Of a stretch of 64,000 nt of DNA, positions 21,929 to 32,994 are shown piece by piece (within the stretch, counting starts at the first letter, position 1; each line of letters starts with the position of its first letter). Made by a program: the position numbers and the translations under genes. The notes beneath the pieces are model-generated. The model ran no database searches. It saw only the letters and a list, made by a program, of their open reading frames with translations, and was not told the origin of the DNA. Source of the DNA: Aspergillus flavus (Eukaryota; Ascomycota; Eurotiomycetes; Eurotiales; Aspergillaceae); contig NC_092408.1 in NCBI RefSeq assembly GCF_009017415.1, positions 124,001 through 188,000 on the forward strand. The letters run 5' to 3'.

Positions 21929-22945
21929 ATGGCGGCGCAACGGCCTCTTTACGCGGTTGATACATTTGTATCAAGCACCAAAAACACAGACACACAGTTG
22001 AATGTGTTCGTGTCTGACAAACTTTTCAAGATTGATCTCTTTGCTACAAATTTCAAAAGCTCCCCTGCCCTACTTGCAGAATACCTTCGGCAGATCCAAC
22101 GTCAAGATCCAGAATTTATTCCTGACCCAGTAGACGACGAATGGGGGGACCCACTCGAGGAAATGTCTGAATGGATCCTGCAGCCATTTCTGCCCATTTT
22201 CCGCAAAGTTACTCCTCTAGACACGAGCCGGCAGTACACACTCGATGATTGTTTCTTTGCGGAAGAGTTCAGCTACACGGTGCAAGTGGTGGAAGAAACC
22301 TTGGTGCCTGTTTACCTCGGCAAAGGCTTGAAGCTCCAGGATATTGGAGCGTGTTTGCCGTCCGTTCAACATCTTGATTATTCAATGTTCCCCGTCTACC
22401 GTCCCAGTGAAGTCCAGGTTCCGATCGATCCAGATTCGACTGCATTGTCAGGGAGACCCCGTAAGGTGTTCATTCCCGGGCGATCAAACCCCAGCTTCCT
22501 CAAGTTAGTCTATACAGGCCATACAAGATCAGTCCTAAAAGAGCTCATTGCATATTCTAAGATTCATATGGCTAAACTCGACAACACGGTTCGCACGTGT
22601 CGGCTTGATGGCTTGGTCCAAGATGGCCATGGACAAGTTATGGGGCTCCTTTTATCATACATCAATCGTCTTGGGTCTACACTTGAATGTTTCCATCCCC
22701 AGTATGATGGATCTCGGCAAAAATGGTTCGACCAGATTGCTCACACGGTGAAACAGCTTCACACGCATAATATTATCTGGGGGGATGCAAAAGCAGCCAA
22801 TGTGCTCATTGATCCCAATGGGGATGCATATCTGATTGACTTTGGAGGAAGTTATACTAAAGGATGGGTTCCGAAGGAGCTGGCCGATACCATTGATGGA
22901 GATCTTCATGGACTAGAAAACATCAGGCGTTTTCTCCTGGAGTGA
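21929..22945 (+). CDS. Protein kinase-like (fungal small kinase / APH-like fold) protein
   Basis: Intronless, 338 residues. The C-terminal half carries a kinase-like catalytic core. HTHNIIWGDAKAANVLID is the catalytic loop (D, K and N present, with HRD changed to WGD), and AYLIDFGGSYTKGWV is the DFG metal-binding loop. A plausible ATP-site lysine lies in PSFLKLVYTG, with a helix-C glutamate in LKELIAYSK. The N-terminal ~190 residues are specific to fungal relatives. Such proteins are numerous in Aspergillus and have no known substrates. The end, GDLHGLENIRRFLLE, is short after the DFG loop, so the usual large helical lobe is reduced. Family fairly sure; activity unknown. Confidence 0.75.
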   Translation: MAAQRPLYAVDTFVSSTKNTDTQLNVFVSDKLFKIDLFATNFKSSPALLAEYLRQIQRQDPEFIPDPVDDEWGDPLEEMSEWILQPFLPIFRKVTPLDTSRQYTLDDCFFAEEFSYTVQVVEETLVPVYLGKGLKLQDIGACLPSVQHLDYSMFPVYRPSEVQVPIDPDSTALSGRPRKVFIPGRSNPSFLKLVYTGHTRSVLKELIAYSKIHMAKLDNTVRTCRLDGLVQDGHGQVMGLLLSYINRLGSTLECFHPQYDGSRQKWFDQIAHTVKQLHTHNIIWGDAKAANVLIDPNGDAYLIDFGGSYTKGWVPKELADTIDGDLHGLENIRRFLLE

Positions 22946-23280
22946 ATTGCGGAAGAACTTGCTTTTATGTTGCTAGTTTTGCTTATGCTGCATCTAATCT
23001 TAAACCATACTCAATATTTGATTGTTATCGGCTGTTATCCATTCATCATATCCACCAGCGTAGTGGGGCTCGGGAGTCTTCCGTAGCCTTCGGGGCTGGG
23101 ATCCGAGAAAAGGTCCATAGATTGCGCTCGTATCTTGAGATGACTCAATTAAATGTCCGGTTTTTGGTCAACCGGCCGAGAAAGGGTTGTGATCCCATGG
23201 GGCTATAAAATAGGCCCTAATGTTCGTCTACATCTCCTCCGCGTACTTCAACTTAAACAATTTTCCTCAACAGCTGCAAT
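22946..23280. other. Promoter region of the dehydrogenase gene
   Basis: No gene. It contains the TATA box listed separately. Confidence 0.5.
23204..23210 (+). promoter_or_regulatory. TATA box (TATAAAA)
   Basis: A perfect TATAAAA lies 77 bases before the ATG at 23281, a normal spacing for a fungal core promoter. A pyrimidine-containing stretch follows. No experiment implied. Confidence 0.5.
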
Positions 23281-24459
23281 ATGGAATTAAATCAACCGCA
23301 AATCGGATGGGTAAGAGATTGATGACACCGTATCTAAGGGTGGTTAGTGGCTAATTTGTCAAAGTACGGGCTCGGGTCCATGGGCCGTCCGATGGCCGAG
23401 AATCTACAACGACATCTCGCGAATAACCACGAACGCCCATTGATATACTCCAATCGAACACTGAGTGCCGGAAATACACTCAAATCTCTCGGTGCTGTAC
23501 CTACCACCGAGTTTACTGACCTTGTAAGACGATGTGACATCGTTTTTACAATGGTAAGCTACCACCCCCTCCCCAAGAAAGTGTCTGTCAGCAGCTGACA
23601 TGTACTAGATACCAAATGACGACGTTCTTCAACGACTCATGAAGCTTGCCTTTGCGGGTGGCTCAGACCTGTCAAACAAGATCTTCGTGGACTGCTCAAC
23701 GGTCCATCCGGACACAATTAAGAAATTATCATCAGACTTGGCGAAGCATGAGGCTGTCCTTCTCTCCGCTCCCGTTTTCGGTGGTCCGTCTGTCGCAGCG
23801 ACTGGAGGTCTTGTGTTTGCAATCAGCGGCCCCGAGTCCGCCTGTCTTACTGTGGAGAAGTATATTGCCGATGTCATGGGAAGGAAGCTTATCAACTGTG
23901 GGGAGAATGCGTCGAATGCATCGTTGCTCAAGATTGGCGGGTAGGTCGCTTTACCCAATAGTCCCGGGCTCCTGTTGAACCAAAACTAACCGGATAGCAA
24001 TATTATAACTCTCTCATTGATGGAGGCGGTTGGCGAAGCTCAGGTCTTTGCAGAAAAAACAGGTCTTGGGACCGAAGCAATGGAGCAGTTGATCACGGAG
24101 TCTTTTGGCCCTATTGCAGGGGGTTACTCCAAAAGGTGAGTCACGCACTATCACTTTGACCCTGTTATATCTAGCCTGGCTAACTTCATATAAGATTGAC
24201 ATCGGGAATATATGCACCACCACTGGATACACGACCGGGATTTGGCATCTCGTTGGCTATCAAAGACGCGAAACATGCACTTTCACTGGCCGGAGAGCAC
24301 GACTTCAAACTACCTGGACTTGAGTTAGTCGATCAGCACATGAAAGCAGCACGAGAGTATGGTGGGGAATGCTTGGATAGCAGTGCCATGTATGGTATTC
24401 TGCGACAACAAGCTAATCTGAGCTTTTGGAACGAAAACAGTCGTCAGGGTGGAGAATAG
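23281..24459 (+). CDS. 3-hydroxyisobutyrate dehydrogenase-like (beta-hydroxyacid dehydrogenase)
   Basis: Exons 23281-23310, 23365-23553, 23609-23940, 23998-24135 and 24195-24459 give 317 residues. The Rossmann motif is formed across intron 1 as IGWYGLGSMGRPMAENL. This is the family GxGxMGxxMAxNL pattern, where GW-YG replaces the usual GFIG. Next come NRT (NADP-type contact), FVDCSTVHPDT (the DxST substrate segment), SAPVFGGPSVAATGGL (conserved AP(V)xGG) and an all-alpha C-terminal domain with NIITLSLMEAVGEAQ. The family's catalytic lysine segment is normally GxxGxGxxxKxxNN. Here LLKIGGNIITLSLMEA supplies the Lys. NAD(P)-dependent oxidation of a beta-hydroxyacid is expected; valine catabolism is the archetype, but many fungal paralogues are of unknown use. 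All phases close. Confidence 0.88.
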
Positions 24460-25275
24460 GGAGCATGTAGCGATACCAAGGGCTCGTGGGGTACAGTATA
24501 GAATAGCATTCGACCTAATATTGCTATACAGGAAATGAATTGTTATGATACCATTGCACTTTTATACCTTTCAAGACCCTCGAACACCATAAACCTGTTG
24601 CAATACGGCTGGTGAACTCGGCCTTCGTAGTCCCCGATATTCTGACAGCGGAGAGAAGTAATGGACTCCTGTGACTATCCTACTGCTTATTTCGCCACAA
24701 AAAGTAAATTGGCTCTGAGTCTGGGGAAGACATATTAGCAAAGACAGTGCGCCTGAGACAAGGAAAGATGGACAAACTTTCCTTAAAGAGACATATGTCA
24801 AATAGCCGAATTCCAGCCCGCTCTAGATTTAACATAATCTTGAATGAAACGGCTAGTAGTCGAGATTAATGACGGGGAGCGATGAACAAACGCCAAATTC
24901 CACCAAATACCTCAAAGGAAAGCCTCCATGAATTCCGGTACCTAGTAGCATGACGACCCAAAAGAATATCTACCTCTTTCTTTGCTGTGCAGATATATCT
25001 TTTCGTCTTTTTTTGCTTTCTTATGATAGTCCATAGAGCCTGCTTCTATCATAAAGGGGTAGTAAATAAAGGAAAAGCTCTTGCAAGTCACTAGCAGCTA
25101 GATCCATTCCTAGTACCTTATCTGATGTTCACCAAATTCCTAACTAGCGAAGGTAGACCACTAATGCGCTTCACCTGTGCCCTCACGCAATTCTCACACC
25201 GAAATGGCGGGCTTGGCTCGTGTTCCCACCTGGACCGTATCGATCCTCGTTCACCTTCCTCATCTAACCTGCTCC
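24460..25275. other. Intergenic between convergent genes
   Basis: 3' flanks of the dehydrogenase (+) and the oxygenase relict (-). No gene recognised. Confidence 0.45.
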
Positions 25276-26949
25276 TTATTGGCTGGAGGATCGCTTATTC
25301 CAATTAGGAATCGTAGCAAAGATAGCGGCCGTAGAGTAGCTGGTTTCTACCGAGGGTTCATTCCCGTACGCAACATATCTTAGAGCTTGCTCCCAGTGCT
25401 TCTGTGATGTTAACCACGTAATCCCCGTCATTTTGCTGTGAGGCCATTCGTCGCGAATAATCTCAAAGCCATATGAGACCGGGTATATGATAACGGATGT
25501 GCAGTATAGTAACATGGGACACTGACCTGATCCAAAGGGTCATACTCCGTGCTGGAGGATGACTGGTGGTAAGGATGGAGTTGCTCTCCAACCAATTCGC
25601 CATCTTCAGTTTCAAGACCGTGGCCCCAGTTATAATCGCCTTTGTCGACCTCGAGCACGGGCTGGATACTTACTGTCGCACCTAACGCGTGAAGAACAGA
25701 GTATAAAACCAGATCAGAGCCTTTAAGTGTCAGTGGGAGGTTGGTGTTAGCGACCTTTGATATATGGGCATATGCATGAGCGTAGTAGATCCCAAGAACT
25801 CCACCTATGCAAGTTAGCCATGAATGGATTAGTTTGGAATCCAAAAGTACCGTTAGGCAGGAACTGAGGATTGTGGAGGAGTGCATCGAGCTGGCCATAG
25901 ATTGTAAGGGTCCACGGCTCTACCAAGGAACTCGGAATGACTTTAGATGATGCAGGTTCTGGCTTCGTCACGTAAAGGTTATAGGTTAACGTCAGCCGAT
26001 CCCCCTCCGTGACCGTCTTGATTCATGGGAGCAATCGCTGTAGAAAGCAGCCCATTGAATGGTGGTTGCACTTTTGGGGGCCCAGTCAAAATCCACCTGT
26101 TTGCCCCGGTGACGGACGAGAAGGTTGCCATCTCTGAAAGCGGTTGGGAGGCAGACAACAAAGGACCCCACCTGTCTGACCGATCGTGGTGTGTCCACAT
26201 GACTCTTGAAGAGTCCTGAGGGGCCAGAGTAGATCTATCTCAACTCATTAGCTCGCCCGTGATATTATACACAATAGGTGCTACTCCAAGTAAACGTACA
26301 TTCAATTTGTAGAGCTCAGCAGAATTGCGCGACCCCACATGGAATTCTCCTTACCATTGATGACGCTGGGTAGCAAAATTCTTTCGATTAGAGTTATGAT
26401 ACGGAGGTCCGCCGGATGGAATGTAGTTGCGAAGTTCGCTGGCTCCATCTTCCCTGCCTGTCGAAAGCTGGGGTCCAGAATATCCTGACTACCCCTTCCA
26501 AAGGTTGCAGGGGAGCAGTCCGATGCAAGCTGCTGCAGAGCAGCAGGGCTAGAATCTGCCGACGCATGGTTCAAGGGAAGGACAATCTTTTTGGCGTTCA
26601 TCTCTTCCTGAACAGACCATAGACCTTCACTGGCGGCGAGGTTGACACTGCACCTGAGCCGCCACCGGTGCCAGCCCCAGAGATGGTGATCGTACCACCG
26701 CAACAAAAGTGGCCGCGGATCTCTGTCCGGCGATAGTCTTTTTCAATTCTTTCAGGGCTTTCTCGATTTCACTTGACTGGGACGGATTGGCAGACACGCG
26801 CGACGACCGAGTATTGGCTGATTCTAGCATTGTGTTAGCTCCCTTGGCTCCGACCATTATCAGAATTACAAACCTTCTCTGCTCGATACAGCGTCATCAT
26901 CACTGGTTTGGCGCTGTGAGAACTTTCTAGTTCGCGGCCGTTTAGGCAT
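25276..26949 (-). pseudogene. 2OG-Fe(II) oxygenase-family gene with several frame breaks
   Basis: Family blocks run in order on the minus strand. Start MPKRPRTRKF at 26949, then SEIEKALKELKKTIAGQRSA, GTITISGAGTGGGSG, KKIVLPLNHA, ATFGRGSQDILD, AELYKLN, the iron-binding HVDTP (HxD), a segment through VDFDW, QWAAFYSDCSHE (second iron His), RLTLTYNLYVTKPEP, YYAHAYAH and the end DEWPHSKMTGITWL. This is the large fungal protein family with a prolyl-4-hydroxylase-like 2OG domain. The blocks lie in different frames: apparent one-base losses or shifts near 26700-26704, 26617-26630, 26330-26370 and 26018-26024 are not explained by introns. True introns are also visible, for example after NPQFLPNG (TTGCATAG acceptor) and after YDPLDQ. 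The 3' third is intact. Either recent decay or sequencing error; I favour pseudogene. Confidence 0.65.
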
Positions 26950-28557
26950 TGCAGCGGTAAAAGAAAGAATCGAGGGTTGATCGAAAGAAAATAAATGTTT
27001 GAGTATGTAGACGGACACGAAACGTCGGGATAAAGCTAGACGGGGTTTCAGGGCTTAAGGCGGCGAAGAAAGAAGAAACAGTAGAATGAAGAAGGAAGAT
27101 GAAAGGATTCAAGAGTGAAGAGCGATGATAGATCACCTGACACAGCAACCCTGGGCAGGCAGACAACTACAGCCTCCGGCTTCAGATATGTGGTGGTAAT
27201 ATTTACGACTAGATATTCATGCTTTTGTAGCTGACCTAATGATGTTTACACACCAACGTCAGTATTGATCAATGAGGTGGAAACAGAGCCAACACCACTC
27301 ATATTAGGTCTAGCTTGAGAATACGTTGATAAAGACAACAAATTGTTTTTAACAGTGGTTACGAACATTCGTTCCTAACCATCGCGCGCTTCTCTTATTC
27401 ACTTGGAACCTAAATTGCATTTATTGACTCATGACTCTAGCTTAATTTTGCTTCGCCCTGTCCTCTAGTATTATCTTGTTTTCCTTACTTAATTCACACC
27501 TTCCTCGCTGTGTGAATGTTAGTAACGTTCGCTCGAAGCTTCGACAGTTTTAGCCCTTAGTGGGACATTAGGTTTGTCTCTCAAATATCAACCAACCCAT
27601 CAATCAGTCGGCTAGGTACTTTAGTACTTGTGGTAAAGCTTTCTCCTAAATATTTCTAGTGACTCCAAAACATCGAGAATATATATAGTTCCTCCTCAGC
27701 AACTCCACCATGTCTTTGAAATGAACATCATCAGTAGGCCGGCACATTCTATGAGCAAGCCTCGTAGACAGATATGCTGAGGACTTTGGTATTCTGCTTT
27801 CAAGTCCCTACATAATGCATACGGACCCTCATCTACGATTTAGCATAGGGCAGGAAAGATGTAGTAAACAATAATCGCCTCCAGACGAGACGATTGACCG
27901 CCTTCCGATATTCTGCTGTCTCGGTTCAGAGGCGGTGAGAGTGGCATCATCTGGCCGCAATCTTTTATTCTCATCCAAAGAACTGATAAGCAAGTTCCAC
28001 CTCAAGAATGGTTGGCCCAGGGACGATGATTATGTATATCTGGAGGAGATAATCTGAAGTGCATTCGGCGAGGAATCTGGAAGATTGAACAATGGAACAA
28101 TTTGACTGAGTCACCAAAGCAGCAAAGATTGCGGAATCTACGGGACTGCTGCGCATGGCTCCACAAGCGAATATGCCCCCTAGGGGAGCATACGGCATGC
28201 GTGATGTGGATGGACTGTCAATTAGTCCAACCACCAGCATATGAAATAACTAGACAACAGATCAAAGAATACCGGCTATAGCGAGAGCGGCCTTCAGATA
28301 TTCAACAATTTCCGGTTTGGGGGCAGGCTTTTCTGCGATGAAAACCTTGTGATTGCCCGAGGTCATCTAGAACCTCTAACTCTTTCCTCTGCCCTGAACC
28401 AGGTATACTAATTTCCGACTCACTTACAGTTAATACCCTTCTGCTAGGTCAAACAGCGGTGTCGGGTGGTAGAGCGGCTGTTTGTGGCCCCAGTAGCGGT
28501 CATTTTCGCCGTCAATTTTACAGCTCCTCATGTTCTTGGTATAACTCAGGTAATTAT
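26950..28557. other. Long intergenic stretch; one doubtful small frame
   Basis: No supported gene. On the minus strand an ATG at 28366-28364 opens 34 codons beginning MTSGNHKVFIAEKPAPK, followed by a possible intron (GTATTC donor, GGACTAATTGACAG end). The frame after it stops quickly. A minus frame at 28240-27971 has a faint P450-like RFLAECTSDYLL segment. Neither is strong enough to call. Confidence 0.35.
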
Positions 28558-29891
28558 TCATGGTAATGGCCATGGCCTTCCCTCCACTGCATGAGGGTTA
28601 TCTGCAACCTCTGACCTACTCTCAATCGCCGTATGTACTTCGATTCCCTGCAGTTCAATCTCCGAGCTTCCGCGCCGAGTAGACTGCGTCGTCACTTCCC
28701 GACTCTGACTGGCCGTCGCCCCGTGTGGGTCGGTAATCTTGTGGAATCCATCGTGATTGTGCGTACCGCTTGCGTGGAAATATAATTTCGTGCCTGAATT
28801 AGACTGGCCTTTCGAGATGCTCTTGACGGTGCCAAGAAATCCGGCCAGAAGGGGTTTGAGGAGAGGGAGACAACCACAGATGATGGCGACATCGAGTTCG
28901 AGCACCGTCCAGATGGACTCTTTGGCACTAGATGCTGCATTTGGAGTTGACTGTTCAGTCCATGCTTTCGCCTTCCTCTTCTTTCCATTTCTCGAGCGTG
29001 GCGGGGAACTTACAAGCAAGGTCTGTGACAACGAAGTTGCGGAATTCAATAAGACGCATTAGACTGAAGATACAGACCCTATGATAATCAGTTTCAAGAG
29101 TTATAATTGTTGCAATCGAACAACATACAATCCTCCCAGCGAAAAGACGATGGTTACTGCGATCTTTTGGCGCAGGGTGATCTTCAGTCGCCAGACGATC
29201 GGCACCGGCATAAGTAAAATTATTACGTCCTCCACCAAGGCGATGCTTCCCATAGCCTGAAAGAATTTGGTCTGACCGTGCATACAATGCCCTCCTTGTA
29301 ATGTTTTATCGTAGTAGAATTGGACAGGATGGCACTGGAAGACATTGACGAGCAACGCCACGACGGCCCACAGAGCGATGAAGACGATGAGGCAATTCGA
29401 GACTATCCGAAAAGCAGGAACCGTGCCGAGGATGCGTTGGAGGAAAACAATGATTGAGATCTTGACGAACGCCATAGATGGCGCCCAGAATTTCTGAATC
29501 ATCCATGAGCCCTAGTGGTGTATTAGCGGAGTCGCTGTGAGCCATGTCGCAGGAAGAGAGTAGGGGGTGGTCACAAATTGGATGCGATGCCGCTCATCTG
29601 GGGGCAAAAGGGTCGTTCGGACGCCCACACCATTGAATGCCGCTGTTGACAAATTGTGAGCAATATCCTCCGGTATGTCCTTCGAGGTAGGAACCTACTA
29701 TATATAACAAAAGCGGTGGCGCAATAGGAGAGAATCAAGCCGATGCCCATCAAGAGATCTTCCAACCTCAGCCCTGCTGTGGAGATGCGACAGGATACCA
29801 GCCGGAGAAGATAGGTCAGGGTCGCGATGGCCGCACCCACGATGGGGACAACCGTGAGGACGTTTTTCCAGTATGTGTTTTCGATGGCCAT
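28558..29891 (-). CDS. PTH11-like integral membrane protein (fungal rhodopsin-fold domain)
   Basis: Exons, in reading order, are 29891-29699, 29642-29575, 29511-29129, 29078-29014 and 28934-28558, giving 361 residues. Seven helices with family landmarks: LRLEDLLMGIGLILSYC, MIQKFWAPSMAFVKISII, VFQCHPVQFYYDK...GGHC (paired extracellular Cys), ALVEDVIILLMPVPIVWRL, SLMRLIEFRN, and the final SIWTVLELDVAIICGCLPLL. This is the textbook order for PTH11-related fungal receptors without a CFEM domain. The hydrophilic tail (residues ~270-361) is Ser/Thr/Glu-rich and likely cytoplasmic. The start was taken at MAIENTYWK because relatives begin close to this; an upstream in-frame Met at 29981 would add 30 residues. 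Confidence 0.85.
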
Positions 29892-31278
29892 CGTCGTGCA
29901 CGGCTGGGGAATAACCGCGAGGGCAACTGAGAAGGGCAATCCTATGGACGATCTTCGGTTTACTACGGGTGATCCCCTCAACCAGAGGACCCGCCGGTCA
30001 CACGTTTGAACGATCAGATCTCTGACTTAAAGCGATACCAGGCCAACATCCTTATGACAAGCGAGCGACTTCAGGAGGGACGCCGATCACGGGGTGTGGT
30101 GCTGGTTCTATAGTGTTGTCCCTTTTAATTTCTTCACCCTCATCAACGGTTCAAGAGGTTTGTCTCAAACTCTAGTTATTGGGTGGGTGCCAAGGCCTTC
30201 AAACTCATCACCTAAGACCAATGGCGTAAATTGGCCGCATTCCCATGGTACTCAGCCTGCAATTCCGGCCTTGCCGCAACCGTGTGGTTCTCGACGGGCC
30301 TCAATCAATCGGTGCAGGATTTACTTCCCGTTTTTTAATGTTGACCCTAGTACTTTAAAGAAAGGACAGCATCGATCTACACTGGAAATGGCAGGGATCG
30401 TTTTTCCATCCACATTCCTCGTGGGATATCTGGTTACCGCACAGCAAGGGAGCCCTAATTCGATCGCAGGTTCTACGAGCATTCTACCGCCGCACGGCAG
30501 ACGGCATAGGTATTTCTGAATTGTTTCAGATATTAACCGATAGAGTTCAATAGTTCATGCAGGTGAGACAGAAGAACTCATTGCCAGTGGAGGATGCAAT
30601 ATATTTTATATTGAGACACGCGGCGAAAGACCCGAAGGAATTCCTATGTGCAATGCGAATCCACATTTTTCGAGTTTCCTTTCGTCGGCCGCTTTTCCTG
30701 TACCGCCTTTCGCCTGTTCTTATTCCTATTAAGCTTGACTACCCTGCAGCCTCTGATTCATTACGGAGCCTGGACTAAGGGAAGGCTCCACCGAGCGGGT
30801 CAGCACTTTTGGCTGTGATTGGATTCTCTCCCTCGTATTCCCGAAGAGAGACCGAAACCCTAGGGGATTCAATGCTCCTTAAGCTTGACCTCTGCCACTA
30901 AAAGCTTAGTATGTATCCCTCGGCTTATGCGCCATGTTTGGCTGGACGGACGTTCTCCGTGCTCCATGCGCTCCCTACCCACCATCATACGAGAAGGAGT
31001 GTCGGATTATACCACCCAACAAGGAATGGAGAGAGACTTGTGGGCGAAGTTGCAAATTGTGATCGGAAACAATATATTTCCGATCACTTTCCTGAAACTA
31101 GTTTCTCAACAACCCGGGACTTCTGCAAGGGGTTGCCGCAGTACCAGATTTTGAATAAAAGGCCAGCAAGGTTCGTGTTTCGTCGATTACTTTCCTAGAA
31201 CGGGTGCGATCTTCACGGGTGTTTCATTTATCCACTGGTATTTTCCCACCCTGCATGATCTCCTCATCACACGGCAAG
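29892..31278. other. Divergent promoter region, no gene seen
   Basis: Sits between the minus-strand receptor gene and the plus-strand oxidase. Frames here are short and unrecognisable. Confidence 0.45.
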
Positions 31279-32994
31279 ATGGCGCCTTCAACATTCAAAA
31301 ACACGCTCGTGTCACTGGCCGTCCACCTGCTGGGCGTTTCAGCCGGCACCTGTGATCTCGACAGTTTCAACGCGACCGTCGGCGGCCGTGTTCAGCCACT
31401 GAAGCCCTTCTCCCTGCCCTGTTTCTCGAACTACAATGGCACCGAAGTGGCAGTTAACGATGCGGCCTGTTCGACTATCCAAAGCAACTACAGCGATCCG
31501 TACCTGCGCGCCAACTCCCCCAATGGGTACATGAACAATCAAGTCGAGATGTGTGCCTCGGAGCCTAGTGACCAATGCTTGCTCGACAGCTCTGATCCGA
31601 CCGACCCATTGGCCTTTACCAACACGGTTTGCCAGCAGGGCAACGTGCCCTCATATTATCTTGAGGTGCAGCAGGCTAGCGATGCCATCGAGGCCTTCAA
31701 GTTCGCTAGCTGCTCTGGAACTCGTCTATCGATCAAGAACAGTGGTCATGATTACCTGGGCCGTAGCAGTGGGAAGGGAACTCTAGCACTCTGGACACGC
31801 AATCTGCAGTCAAAAGTTTACCACGCCGACTTCAAGCCCGAGGGATGTGATGCTTGCTCCGCACCAGGAACCGCAGTGGAAGCCATCACTATTGGGGCCG
31901 GTGTCAACTTTAACGAGGTCTATTCGTTTGCTAATTCGCACAATGTCACATTCTTGGGTGGTTATGCGCCAACGGTAGGTGCTAGCGGTGGTTTCCTGCA
32001 AACCGCTGGCCATAGTATTCTGTCTCCTGTGTACGGGCTGGCCATCGATCGAGTAATCCAATTCAAGGTTGTGACACCGGATGGCCAGTACCGCATCGCC
32101 AACGAATGCCAGAACCAGGATCTTTTCTGGGCTCTTCGTGGCGGTGGCGGCGGTACCTTTGGTGTCGTAATCGAGAGCACCCACCGAGTTGAACCTCAAT
32201 TGAGCTTCGTTGCTGCCGTTATCAAATTCACCTCGAACTCTAGCAATCTCCTACCCTTTATGGATATCGTGGTCAACAACACCCTGAAGTGGGCTTCGGA
32301 AGGCTGGGGAGGTCACATTAGTGGTAGCAGCCTCATCAATGTGACACCCTTACTATCTGTCGCCCAAGCGGAGGATTCTCTCGCCGATGCGATCGCTTAC
32401 GCAAAATCCCAGGGTGGCTCTGCCACCGTTGAACAGTTCTCCTCCTGGTACGCCTTCTACGAAAAGTATGTCACCTCTAACGCAGTTAGCGTCGGTGTGA
32501 CCCATTTTGCTGGTAGTCGTTTGGTGCCCAAGGCTGTCTTCGAAACTGCCGAGGGCCGCAAGAACCTTATGGATTTCTTCTCTCTCCTCCAGTCCCAGGG
32601 GCAAAGTCCCTACATCCCCATTGTTGGACCGGTGCTGTACAACTATACGACGAACTCCACCTCCGCGACTCCCGCCTGGCGCTCTGCTATTTGGGAGCTG
32701 GGCTCCGGCACTGCGTGGGCCTGGAATAGCACCCTGGAGACGCGCGAGCAGAAAATTGCTGGTCTGCAGAACATGACCGCTACCCTCGAGGAGATCACCC
32801 CAGGCAGCGGTGCCTACAGCTGCGAGGCTAACCCCTTCACCAAGGATTGGCGGGAAGCGTGGTGGGGCGAGAACTACGAGCCCCTGTTGAATATCAAGAA
32901 CAAGTACGATCCGAATCGGCTATTGAACTGCTGGAAATGTATCGGATGGGAGGAATCGGATGCAGAGAGCTCCTGCTTCTCGGCCTTCAGCTAG
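31279..32994 (+). CDS. Secreted FAD-linked oxidase, berberine-bridge-enzyme (BBE) type
   Basis: A single exon, 571 residues from the ATG at 31279; an ATG at 31255 is also possible. A signal peptide (TLVSLAVHLLGVSA) precedes a Cys-rich N-terminus. The FAD_binding_4 domain shows IKNSGHDYLGRSSG, with the His that anchors flavin covalently in this family. It also has GGYAPTVGASGG, where many BBE enzymes have Cys for a second flavin bond and this one has Ala, then LFWALRGGGGGTFGVV. The C-terminal BBE domain ends NKYDPNRLLNCWKCIGWEE. Many N-glycosylation sequons fit export. Relatives oxidise carbohydrates or aromatic/alkaloid substrates with O2; the exact substrate is unknown. Confidence 0.92.
   Translation: MAPSTFKNTLVSLAVHLLGVSAGTCDLDSFNATVGGRVQPLKPFSLPCFSNYNGTEVAVNDAACSTIQSNYSDPYLRANSPNGYMNNQVEMCASEPSDQCLLDSSDPTDPLAFTNTVCQQGNVPSYYLEVQQASDAIEAFKFASCSGTRLSIKNSGHDYLGRSSGKGTLALWTRNLQSKVYHADFKPEGCDACSAPGTAVEAITIGAGVNFNEVYSFANSHNVTFLGGYAPTVGASGGFLQTAGHSILSPVYGLAIDRVIQFKVVTPDGQYRIANECQNQDLFWALRGGGGGTFGVVIESTHRVEPQLSFVAAVIKFTSNSSNLLPFMDIVVNNTLKWASEGWGGHISGSSLINVTPLLSVAQAEDSLADAIAYAKSQGGSATVEQFSSWYAFYEKYVTSNAVSVGVTHFAGSRLVPKAVFETAEGRKNLMDFFSLLQSQGQSPYIPIVGPVLYNYTTNSTSATPAWRSAIWELGSGTAWAWNSTLETREQKIAGLQNMTATLEEITPGSGAYSCEANPFTKDWREAWWGENYEPLLNIKNKYDPNRLLNCWKCIGWEESDAESSCFSAFS

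Noticed and set aside
27971..28240. Possible cytochrome P450 fragment on the minus strand
   Set aside because: Only one short P450-like segment, no heme motif or flanking family blocks.
28460..28520. tRNA-like D-arm text (GGTGGTAGAGC)
   Set aside because: No matching acceptor stem, anticodon arm or T-loop GGTTCGA nearby.
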